From Linepithema humile (lineage: Eukaryota; Arthropoda; Insecta; Hymenoptera; Formicidae): 64,000 nt of DNA. Made by a program: the position numbers and the translations under genes. Below the pieces are notes generated by a model. That model was given only the letters and a program-made list of their open reading frames with translations. It made no database searches and was not told where the DNA came from. How positions within the stretch are numbered: the first letter of the stretch is position 1; every line of letters begins with the position of its first letter. Positions 1 through 11,600 of the stretch are shown piece by piece. The DNA lies in assembly GCF_040581485.1 (NCBI RefSeq), contig NC_090132.1, positions 29,399,911 to 29,463,910 on the forward strand. Reading direction: 5' to 3'.

Positions 1-152
1 TGCTAATCGATATCGTCTTGACAACAAATATAAAAACAACTCTTGTATATTTACAAATGCCATATGACATTGCACCAATCGATAATATCGATCGGTTTGT
101 TAGCTGTAACACACAGCATCAGCGGCAAAAAGCACAGGCGTAACAGTATATT

Positions 153-686
153 AAAAAAAAATGTATTTCAATGACATTATGAATTTTTTTTTCTTATTCT
201 GAATTCTTCAGCGTAACTTATCTCATATATGCTTTCATAAAATGATTATAATCAAATATAAGTAAGCGCGACGTAATATTAGTAATATAAAATAATTAAT
301 AATTATATATAATGGTTACAGTAAAACAACCAATAATTATTTTGATAATCTTAAAAACATGATTCTTAATAACAATAAAATTAACGTTTTTAGTGTTTCA
401 ATATTACACAAATTTTATACATTTTAATTTTTTTTAGTTTTATATTTAAAAAAATTTCTTGGTAAATTATAATTTTCGTAAGAACCTATGAAACCTCTTG
501 TAGTTAAAATTATGTTTTGTTAATACTAAAAATAATATATCTTCATGTTTTACACATTTTTCATAATATCTTTTAGTATGAATAGCTACACTCGTTATTA
601 TATATACTTTCTTTCATGATGCAGAAATAAAGTACTATGTGTCGCAAATATGTATGTTTTTACGACATAAAAACTGTTTTTTCTAG
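153..686 (+). other. Conserved 5' flank / intron 1 end of copy 1
   Basis: From about position 153 to the acceptor at 685-686 this stretch is closely similar to the sequence before the first coding exon of the other four copies (for example 15990-16526). It ends in TTTTTTCTAG, and the inferred exon starts at 687, 21 nt before the start codon. By analogy with copies 2-5 this is the 3' part of a first intron whose non-coding first exon lies outside the window. Positions 1-152 do not match the other units, so the unit boundary lies near 153. No gene is seen in 1-686. Confidence 0.5.
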
Positions 687-707
687 ATGCTGTAAACGGA
701 ACTAAGT

Positions 708-3700
708 ATGGCATTAAGGAATATTTCATTAAATATCAAACTAATATTTATTGTGATTACATTTTTCTCTATTCCACAATTTGTAAAAAGTGACACTGAA
801 GTTAATCTCCATTTGCTGAGTTATGCTGGTTTAGTACCAATGCATTATGATGTCAACATAGAACTTGACATTAATAGAAATATCTTGCACGGTGAATGCA
901 ATATTACCATCAATATTACACGTCCAATGATGAATATAAGTATACCTTCAATAAATTTCGGGATATATAAAATTGACTTCACTAGCAATGATGGCAATAG
1001 GATGATACACGTACCAAGATATTCATTTATTAATGAAACGCACATTTATATTGACTTCACCAAACTATCTGTAAATATTTTACTTCCTGGAACATATATC
1101 TTACACATGATATATTTCCGCAACATATTTGATGAAATTTTTTTCGGATACAAAGAAGACACAGGTAAAAAAGTGTAAGTTTAAATAATTAATTTTCAGA
1201 CGAAATATGATAAAAATTTTATATAAACCATTATAAAATAAAACAGATTAACAGAAACTGGTGTTGAGATAATAAGAGCCCAACAAATATTTCCATGTTG
1301 GGACAAACCAGCGTTCGAGAGCACCCTTAACATTTCTATTATGCATAACAAATGGTTTACAGCCCTATCGAATATGTTGATAAATAGAGAAGAATATATA
1401 GATGAAAGTAACATGATATGGACACATTTTCACAAGTCGCCTTTTATGCCCATTCAAAGTTTAACGATTGTGATAACCACATTTACTAATATTTTTCTCC
1501 AATCGCAAACTTTGCCTGCTCGTGTCACAATTTGGTGTAGAAAAAACATGACACACAATATAGGATTTACACACCATGTCGGATTTGCACAACTCATCAC
1601 TGAAGAGATATTCCATTTTTTGAATGAAAGAAGTCAGATGAAAATACCAAAAATAGATTACATTGCAATTTGGGATACGCATCATAGGAACATTGAGACA
1701 TGGGGACTCATTTTACACAGGTAGTATGCAGTTATTAGTTATTAAAGATAACATTTAAAATTAAATTTAAAAAATAAAGTTATCTATAATATTTTAGAAA
1801 TAAAAATATTAAGTATTTTTATATGAAGAAGCCAATTAATAACTATCACTTGCATTGCACCATAAAAAAGAATTCTTACTTTTACTATAAACAGAAAATT
1901 AAAATAATATTTTTTACCTCAAATGAGATTTTAATTTAGATTTTAATAGGTAAAATATGGAAATTGTATGTTTTCCTTGTATAAATAAAACAAGTGTTAA
2001 ATATTATTCATTGCATCAGAAATATAGAAAAATATAAACTTTCTTAATTTGATACTTATGCAGTCTTTTACTCGTGATGTTATTTATTCAAAAATGTTTG
2101 AAATAGTTCTCCTTTTTCTAAAATAATCTAAATGTGTGACCATGTTAGTGAAAAAACACACAGTTATTAGAATGTTATTTTTAGAAACACATAAAAATAT
2201 ATTGTTTGTTAAATATATATGAAAATACATGATTGCTAAAGTGTAACTTTATTTCTCTTTGTTATAATATTAAAAATTAATTTAAAAATTTTTTAAATTT
2301 TCAATCTGAAATTGTTAAATGTTTATTTACTTTTTTTGAAAAAAATAATTTAACAAATCAGTACTCAAGTCCATCTAATTTTGTAATAACTTGTATTATA
2401 TCTACAATATACAAATTTATTAAATTGCAGCAATTCTAGCAATATTTTAGGATAATTTTAATACTTAAAAATCATTTTCAGAGAAGAAGATATTACTTAC
2501 ATTAAACAATTACATTCCATTGCACGCAAAATAGAAGTGGCTAACTTACTAACACGTCAAGTTATATCTCTTTGGAACGATTATTTGTCTTGGCCAATAG
2601 AAGGTTTTACTACATACTTTGCAGCATATATCTTGAGAAAGGTTGTTTCATATTCCTTTCTTATTGATATATTACAAATTAATATTTTATTGAAAAAAAA
2701 ATAAAAAAAAATTTAGTAGCAGCCATTACCAACTCTTAATTCATATTTATAATGCAAATATACCGTGCATTTAAATATTCAAACTTATCAAATTTTTCAG
2801 ATTCCGTCGATATCTTACATTCATGATTTATTTGTTGTCCAAGTACTACAAGAGTCTCTTCGCTTTGATAATCCTTCTTATAACTATAATTCTACATTGC
2901 ACAACAATAATGGCTTAGACTTTAAAATGAATAAGACTTTTCTTAATTACATCAAACGTAAGTTTAAATTAAAATATTTAAAGAAAAATGCTTGATTAAT
3001 ATAATTTAAAAATATTGATAATATTTATACATAAAATTATAAATAAAAAGAAGTATGGAAAAATATAACTACAAACCGATTAAAATAGAATTTATTTGTT
3101 TACCAACTTTTTATAAACCTATTATAAAAATATATTATTATTACGATTAAAAAACATTTTAAAGTATGTAATAAATACTCCATAATTTTAATTGATACAG
3201 CACCCGTTTTATGGTATATATTGCAACATATCCTAGAAGAAAACATGTGGTATAGTATCCGCGCGTATGCTGATAGGTGAGTAATATTTCACGACATAAT
3301 AATTACGTAACAAAATTAAATATTGAACAAAAATGACATTCTTCAATTTTACTATGATAGGGTATGGTATAAGATATAAGATCATTTCAAAGTTGTCGAA
3401 CCATCTGTTATCTACAAAATAACAAATAACTTGTTGTACATTTCTAAAACTAACTATATTTTCTTTAAAATGAATAAAATAATATTCATTGTTTTTAAAT
3501 ATTAAATCAAATTTTTTTAAAACCTGTCAAATTATCTCCGTTTAAAATTTTAAGCAACATATAGTTGATTTTTCAAATTAAAGTATTATATTTATTAATG
3601 TAAATAATACAATCGATTTTTAAGGTTGTAACAAATTAATGATAATTATTTTGGAAACCAATATTAAAAACTGTAGATAAATAAGAAACATTATATTGTA

Positions 3701-6700
3701 TATAAGTGACATTTGGAGTTTATTAATATATTTTGAAATTACAAAAACATAACTGTAAATATAAACAAATAAGATATTTCGATAAATTGTGATCTTTGTC
3801 TGCAATTTTATTGAGAGCAAATTTAATCCAAACCTAAATATAAGGCTAGTTAAGAAAGACTTTCCAAATGAAAAAAATATATATACATATAAATATTACT
3901 GTTGATTTACTTGTATCAACATGTAAATTAATATTTTAATATACTAATAATTATAATTTTGTGTTTGAAAGTAAAAATTTGAATGGTGTATGGTCTTAAA
4001 AAAATTTCTATTTTACAGATATAATCAGACAAATGCGGTAAAAACCGATAATTTATGGCACATAATTCAAATTTATTTAAATCATACTAAGATTTCTGAT
4101 CAAATATCTTTTACTGTAAAAAAATATATAGATATTTGGATAAAAAACAATTATTATCCTGTACTGTATGTGACATTAAACGCAACATATCATACGATAT
4201 CAATCTCATATCTCAGTTCTCAATATATCGACAAAGACATAGAACAACTTCCCGCATTTGTAACATTTTCGATTATACAAAGAAAAGTTGGTAATTCTAT
4301 TGGCGTACAAGTTTTGCTATCACCGCAATATAGTACAATTATAAATGTTGAAAATGTATTTAATGTGGTTGATGAAAATTATTGCCTTATAGTCAATGTG
4401 AAACAAACAGGTATACAATATTAAATTTATTATGCCTCAATGTTTAATTTGTGTAACTAAGATTATGCAGCATTCTGATTTTGTCTTTTTTATGTTCTGC
4501 TAATTAAGATTAATTTTGAATTTTATTTTAAACTGATGATTATGTTATTAATAATAAAAATGTCTAATTGGGTTTTCTAAATAATAAAATTATAACATTA
4601 TATTTAATAGCTACATAAGCCCAGAGCCAGGTATTATTTGCTCAGTAAAGTGTCATTAAAAAAAAATTAGTTAGAACAAACGTTTCAGCCCATTTATTTT
4701 GGCCATATTTAGTGAGAGGTACAATTTCAGCGAAACGTTAAAAAAACATAATAAAAGTACACATAGAACGCAAAGTTGTCGAAACACGGTTAAATAAATC
4801 AATCAATTGATAATAATTATGTGTATAAAAAGTGTTCCACCTAACTTGAGTATTTTAAATATCACACTTATTTTTGATAATACAAAAGAACGTCAGAAAA
4901 GTCATCAGTTTTTTTTCTGTATTCTCGTATTGCATAATCATATGTATAGAGAGTTTTGATATCTCAGCCATCACAATGTGATGATAAAAACATATAATCC
5001 CATTTAAAAATGATCTATGACTTTATAACCTTAAAAAATATAACTTAAGAAAAATTTTTTGTTTAACATAATATTTGTCTCTCTCCAACAAATAATATTT
5101 TCCTTTGACATATTTTCATATTATCAAAAACAGATGAGAAATTTAAGATGCCCAATAGATGCCTCGTATGTACATATAGTCACAGCTTTTTAACGATTGG
5201 GAAATTTTCACGGTGCACTTTAAATCCCCAAGATTAATAAAATAATAATTAAAAATTATAGCATTAATGTGATTTGCAAGAAATCTCACATATTTGGAAC
5301 AAAGTGATTAAAATATTTTATTAAAATATAAATTATTTTAAAAAATATTTGGAAAAAAACATTGTTAGAAACTATTTTTTGATAAATTCTATCAGAGAAT
5401 CTATAGATAAAAGTATCAATTTCTTATATAACAGGATATTATCGTGTTAATTATAATTCTGAGGGCTGGCTTAGACTTGCGCAGTGCTTGAGAAAAAATT
5501 ATACAGTACATGTTCTCAATCAAGCCCAAGTCATAGATGATGCGTTTTACTTTCTCATACATCGCCGACTCAGTTTAAAGATGTTTTGGAATATCGTAAG
5601 CTTTCTGTCAGAAAATACGAATTACGTAGCATGGTATCCCATGATTAAAGCTTTTGAATACATGGCTTGTGCCTATTCATTTGATCATGCTCCACCCATA
5701 ACGGTAGGTAATGGCTAATTTCTATAAGAAAAAGTTATGTATTTGAACACTCTACATAAAAAAAATTAAATAAATATGTGTACATATATGTGATTTATGT
5801 ATATTTGTGTACGTACGTATGTATATATGAGTACATACATATATGTGATATATGTATATATGTGTACGTACACATTTTTACGACAATAGAATTCAAATTC
5901 AAGTTATTTATCAATTTTCAGGAAAATATGAAAAAAATATTGAATGGAGTTTTGCAAATAATAGGATATGATGAAAAACCGAACGAAAGCGATCTTACTA
6001 AATGTTTAAGAGAGGAAGCCGCAAAATGGGCATGTATTATCGATGCTGCTCAATGCAGGGAAACAGCCACTTTACAACTGATAAAAGATCTTGAAAATCC
6101 TGTACAAGACAAGTAAGTTGTTTTAAAACCATAATATTTGTATGAAAAAATTTTGTTGCATTATTGCATTAAACTTGAGAAACTATTTTATCACTGATAT
6201 ACATAAGTTATTTGTTTGTATAAAATATTTTTTTCTGCTAACGCAGTCGGTTGACATGGATAGAATGGAAATATTGTAATGGTTTAATGTTAGCAAACTA
6301 CACCGTTTGGAACTATGTACGGGAAAAATGGACGACAACATCTGATAACAGAATTTTAGATTACTTAACTTGCTGTAAAGATCCTTTCATTATTACCTCT
6401 TATTTAAATCAAACATTAAGATTAACTGGAGAGTATAAATATTTTATTCAAGAACAAGAACTAAGTGTTAATATAGTTCTTCTTACTGTCGCTAAGCATG
6501 TAAGGAACTGGACAGTGTTTTATTTCATATTGGAATTAAGTTTAAGAACCAGACAATTCGTATTAAGTAAAAATTGGTAATGAATTTTTCTGTTGATTTA
6601 TATTCTTGTATTTGTAATTATTAGATATGCATATTAAATCTGTTACTTTGATTTTAGGGATGTTGATATAGTTGCAATATTAATTATCAGTATTACACAT

Positions 6701-7499
6701 GTGCATTCCAGAGACCAATTACAAGATGTATGTTTTCAATTCAAATAATACTTTCATTTCTTGACTTTTCAACATTGAGCTTATTTATATGTAATTTGCT
6801 ACATACAAGGTGTTTCATAATGTCCGTGCCAACGCTCGTGTGCGAATAGAGTGCGGTAAACTGAATAGAAAAGTCCTTTATCGTTTTGCAATTTTCGCAA
6901 TTGTAATTGAGATATTAATTAAAAGGAATTGACGAATAATCGCGCGTTGCGCGTAGCTAGATCGTGGGCTGTACACTCTAAACGTGACAACAACGAGGAT
7001 CGCATGGCAACGAAAAATAACACGTAGCGAGAGCAAGAGTGATATGCGTTGTTATTTTTCGTTACCATGCGATTCTCATTGCTGTCACGCCTAGAGCGTA
7101 CAGCCTACGATCTAGCCGCGATCAACGCGCGATTATTCGTCAATTCCTTTTAATTAGTATCTCAATTACTATTGCGAAAATTGCAAAATGGTAAAGGAGT
7201 TTTCTATTCAGTTTACCGCACTCTATCCGTACACGAGCATTGGCACGGACCTTATAAAACACCCTGTATATAATATATCTGATCCAATTACGCTGAACGC
7301 AGCAAATTATGCTGTTGTAGACTGTATGGTAAAAAAACTTTACATTCATTGATTTTGTCAAAATAATTTGTTTTAGGTACATATCTTTGCGACAACTTAT
7401 CTGAAAGAAAAGAGGTTAATCGATGCTGTTAAACATAAAATTAAGAAAAGAAATTTGGATCTCGCAAGGCGAATCACAAACTATGGATCGCTCAGTTAA
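708..7499 (+). CDS. Secreted M1 aminopeptidase-like pseudoenzyme, copy 1 (902 aa, 11 coding exons)
   Basis: Coding exons: 708-1174, 1247-1720, 2482-2641, 2801-2957, 3201-3276, 4019-4410, 5435-5703, 5922-6112, 6247-6576, 6658-6727, 7377-7499; all introns are GT-AG and phases join without a stop. Residues 1-28 form a signal peptide. The M1 N-terminal domain follows (about 35-235) with FPCWDKPA in the conserved FPCWDEPA position, here with Lys for Glu. The catalytic-fold domain has RNIET (303-307) in place of GAMEN and IEVAN-x18-E (331-354) in place of HExxH-x18-E. Both zinc His are absent, so peptidase activity is unlikely. Tyr417 (NYIK) matches the catalytic Tyr. The ERAP1_C domain begins near GYYRVNY and keeps its cysteines. 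There is no GPI or membrane anchor, so it is predicted to be secreted. Exon 2 is 21 nt longer than in copy 2 (local repeat GFTHH/GFAQ). A CAA-to-TAA change ends the protein five residues before the shared acidic tail. The family assignment is secure; the biological role is unknown. Confidence 0.88.
4540..4830. mobile_element. Foldback-element fragment in copy 1 intron 6
   Basis: The stretch around AGCCCAGAGCCAGGTATT is related to the terminal arm of the complete foldback element in copy 4 intron 5 (44510-45041). Only one arm and some inner sequence are recognisable here and no matching opposite arm is visible. It therefore looks like a truncated copy at a different intronic position. The exact ends are uncertain. 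Confidence 0.5.
5775..5876. repeat. TA/TG/CA-rich tandem low-complexity tract in copy 1 intron 7
   Basis: Repeated blocks of TATGTGTACATATATGTG and TATGTATATATGAGTAC run up to about 45 nt before the exon 8 acceptor. Related but shorter tracts sit in the same intron of copies 2-5 (for example 58780-58850). An apparent open frame that runs through this repeat into exon 8 is an artefact of the repeat. Confidence 0.7.
6806..7266. mobile_element. 461-bp foldback MITE in copy 1 intron 10, TA target duplication
   Basis: The left end CAAGGTGTTTCATAA and the right end TTATAAAACACCCTG are inverted repeats that continue deeply into the element (for example CGCGCGTT/AACGCGCG and CATGGCAACG/CGTTACCATG). 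The element is flanked by TA at 6804-6805 and 7267-7268. The other four copies have the short uninterrupted sequence around ACATATGTAACATAT at this spot. TA target and CAGGGTG-type termini fit a Tc1/mariner-type non-autonomous element; the class assignment is inference. Confidence 0.8.
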
Positions 7500-8649
7500 C
7501 GTGACAACAACTGATCTCTTTCAACAACAAAGTAAAAGGAGTCTGTGTTCAATCAGTCCAAAGTTTGCATGAAACTATGATTTATTCATGGCCGTTATAC
7601 GAGCCATTATTGGTTCAACACTGCATGCCATTTCTGGCACTTAACACTATTAAAATGTTGTTACTATTATTCCGACTGGCAAACTTTGTATCGCTAATAG
7701 AGGCATGATATATTACTTAGAACTAATATACATGTATTTTATATTAGTTAGTTAGTTAATACTGGTTCTTTACTGTTATCAAGTATCGCAAATCCAGCTG
7801 TCAACATTGGGCTAATATTACGCGTATTGTAAGCTTGAAAATACAAAAATAAATAGCCAAACAATTGAATTTGTAAAAGACAAAGCATATAGCAATGTAT
7901 ATAGTATATACCAAAGTTATAGCAATGTAGAAAGTAATGGAATAAATAAAAGAAAATAAAAATTATTAATACTTTGAAAAAGCAATGTTATGCACACAAC
8001 AAAATGGACATTTACAAATTAAATCATAAAGCAGAATGATTTAGTTAAATATTAATCTCATTTTTAATAGGTTTAAGTAATATAAGGTTACAATATTGAT
8101 AAATTGATATAAATAAAATAAAAAGATAAGTTTAAATTGACGCCTTGTAAATATTAAGAGTAATTAATATTTATAAATCGCAAGTGTGTACTTTTTTATA
8201 AAATAAATTAGTTGGAATATGTTATTGCAAAAAATATTTTTTATTGTTTATTTATATTTGTGACATATTTATTTGCAAAAATTTTATAATGATTGTTTTT
8301 CTTGTTTTTCTTCTTCCTTTCTCTTTTTTTGCTATTTTATATACTATTATGTTTAATTTTAAGTACTGCATAAATATATATATTTTTTATTTATATATGT
8401 ATATGTTTTATTTTTAAGTAGGTATTTAATAAAAAGATTACGAAATTTTTACCACAATTTTTACATATTAAGCTTATAAATTTTTTTATAAATAGAAATC
8501 TAATACTTGTATAAATATAAAGGTATGGACTTAAACATTTAAAAAATATTTGACATTCATAAATATTAAATAATATAAATATTTTGGATTTCTAATTTCA
8601 AATAACCGAAAAGCATTTTAAGGCGAAATAAACATTTTATATATGTACC
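7500..8649 (+). other. 3' flank of copy 1
   Basis: This flank is similar to the downstream flanks of the other copies up to about 8645, where homology stops. It holds the probable 3' UTR and AATAAA signals, and no other gene is recognised. Confidence 0.5.
7941..7946 (+). terminator. Candidate polyadenylation signal, copy 1
   Basis: AATAAA lies in the tract AATAAATAAAAG, 440 nt past the stop. The same AT-rich cluster recurs at the equivalent place after every copy. An earlier AATAAA lies near 7846. Confidence 0.4.
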
Positions 8650-11600
8650 TTTTTAGGTTTTTTTTTCATACATATAAAGAGTGTGTAAGAGCGATTTGTG
8701 CCACACAAATGTCTTTCTGTAGAAAACAAATGCTATACATGATTCATCTGAAGTAAGAAAGATAAATTCCTTCTACATTTAGCCGATTGTAATTGCAAGA
8801 GCAATGTACGATAATGAGAGAGTTCATTAAGCGATAAAAGCGAATTTTACGGATATGAATGGGTCATATGAATTAAAACTGAATTAAACGGATCAGAAGA
8901 AGACCTTTTGAGAACTCTAAATTAGCGTCGCTTTGTTGTCTATTAAATTGGATTCGAAAGAAAGAATGATGTACTGGATGAAATGTATATTTAGTTACAG
9001 CTCTAGAAATTTCTTGAATAAATTATTACTTTTTAAATTTTTATAGTATAATTTTCAGATAATGTATACGACATAACTATACTTATTAATAACAAAACTT
9101 TATTTGCAATTTCATACATTCTGAAAATATTTGATTTACATAAAGCAGTAGTTTAGTAATCTTTTTGACAAAACTTTAAAACTATGTCATTTATCAGTTA
9201 TTATTTCTTTATTAATTTTCTAATTTAGGTAATTCTCTATTAATTTTATATATAAATTAAATTATTGTTATATAAATTAAAATTATGATAAACATATTAT
9301 AATATATTCACGCATAAAAATTTCATGCATCAATAACTATTGCTCTTTTTAATCTTTATAAAATTAATATTGATTTACTTAATACGTCCGTCGATATTTA
9401 ACGCAGCTCTCGAGAGTGTCAAATACGTCGCTAGATATTTAACACATATGGCGAGCAACGTAAAGAAGATATATATCAGCATATTAATTAAGACACTCGT
9501 GATTTCATTCTTACAAAGCGATATATACTTAGCGGGCTGTCGTTTCCAACGAGATCTCGCAAACTTAATAAGCAGACAAGCGGAAAGGAGTGCGCTGGCG
9601 CCGCTTAAGTCGGCGTGCATATGATCGCGGCGATAACTTTTATTAGCTCATGACTGTTTCATAAATCTGCCGGTGTCGATACTCGATTACTGATCGGTGA
9701 GAGGAAATCTGTTTATTCTATGCGTTTCCGTGTGGAGCGAGGAAGAAAAGGCCAAGAAGAGAATGGACCTTTTTATCTCGCACGAGAAACTCTTGATACC
9801 GAGTTGGAGAAAGTCTGTCCAGTTGATCGAAAAGATTAACAGCGCATATAAAAAGACATCTAACGAACAATTAATGGTGATTTCCTCTATAATGCATTGA
9901 TGGGCTGCGTTTGCAACGAGGATTATGACGTGCAATTCACACAGAATGTCTCGCGTGCATTCGCTACTATGTGAGAAAATTACATTCTTCTATTTTCTTT
10001 ATCTTTTGAGTTAGTAGTGAGCTTCCGACATATCCTTTCGCCACTATTACGTGGAAATTATCGCGATAAAGAGATCTTTGATAATGATGCGTTACTGCGC
10101 TGCAGTACCGAGAGTCCGTCTTTTAATTATACACCATCGAGGCAGCCGACGGAAGATATTTATCAGAATCGTTTTGCGTTCTTCATATTCAATTTCTATC
10201 ACGAGTAGGCAACGACTGGAAGCAACTAGCTAACTGTTGCGACGATCTCATGATCTTTCGCAGCCTTCTGCGCAAACAAGTTCCAGCGCGATGCATCAGA
10301 CGCCTCGCATAAATCACGCAGTACATTGTCATGTGCAAAAGCAAGAACTACGGATGACGTCAGCTTCTTTGGCTCTGATTGCAACACCGGTTTGCGAATT
10401 CTAATAATACAAAAATGCAAAAACACGCGTGTGTATATCTTTCTTAATTCTCAGATTACTTATATAAATTCTATTCCAGATTTTTATTACTCGAATGGCA
10501 CGCGGTGAAGATATATCTTAATGGGATTTTTATGTCTGTGTGTTAAGGAATTCTGCGTTAGCTTCCGCTTTCATATCGGATCTTCTCATCACACGCCGGC
10601 AGAGTTACGGATGTTCGCTACGTTAAGTATTAATCTCAAACGATTCCATGCTCGAGTGAAATGTAATTAGCGACCTTGTGCGTGTGGATGTTGTTAAATA
10701 CGACGGTTATTTTGTGATTTTGCCTTTGCGCGTTTAATTTCATGGTCGCATCGTCTCGACCTGCCACACAGGAAGAGAGTGAGATCATAGAAAATTACAC
10801 TAAACCGGCTTAGTCACATAATTTGCATGGATACGATGTAATCAGATGTAATCAGATCGATTGAAAAGCAGATATCTTATCTAAAGTATGCCACAGTCAA
10901 ATTAAAAATATCCCATGCATCAGTGTATTTAAAACATGTCACGATTTCACTAGCTTTCGAAATTATAACAGGATATGATTTTCCTACATATTTTTTTAAT
11001 ATTACATATAGATTCTTTGGCGGCTGAATCAAGGAAATCAAATATTTAAGAAACACGTGAAAACATGTATTATATTAAATACTACTATAAAATAATGTAT
11101 TACTTGTCTCAGAATAAGTATATCATCAATAATTGAATGAATTCAATGTATCAATAATCAAAGAATTAAAAATAGCAGCTCTATTTTAAAATTGGAGGAA
11201 AATGTAACAAGTTTCTTTAGTCTTATGACATTCCAGAAAGGCGATCAAATTTTAATCGGTTTAATCGTAAGACTATCATAAAGAGTCTACTTTCACGTGA
11301 CCTGGGAAACTTAACCTTAGAGAGAGAAAACGTTCGAAGAGAAAACAATCGCGTAAACCGATTCATCGACGCGCAAGTGAGAAGATTTAATTTCGTTTTC
11401 AGTTCCGTCGCTACGATTTACGATCTGCATTGTTCCGTGAAGATACTAAGTTTCTCGTAGGCAGATAAATCGTTGAGCGTGACCATTGATATTCCACGGT
11501 GGTAAAGACAATGACCTGCTTAACTGGCGATAGGAATTGGTGTCAATACCATGACGACAGGTCGCCATACACGGAAACCGGAAGATGATCGCTAGAACTA

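Noticed and set aside
5778..5920. Upstream extension of exon 8 through an ATG-containing tyrosine/isoleucine-rich frame
   Set aside because: It is a translation of a TA/TG microsatellite; a clear acceptor (TTTTCAG) precedes the conserved exon start.
9340..9935. Open frames of 60-94 codons on both strands in the unique island
   Set aside because: Overlapping frames on both strands, no family motif, no splice structure I could support. Kept only as an observation about composition.
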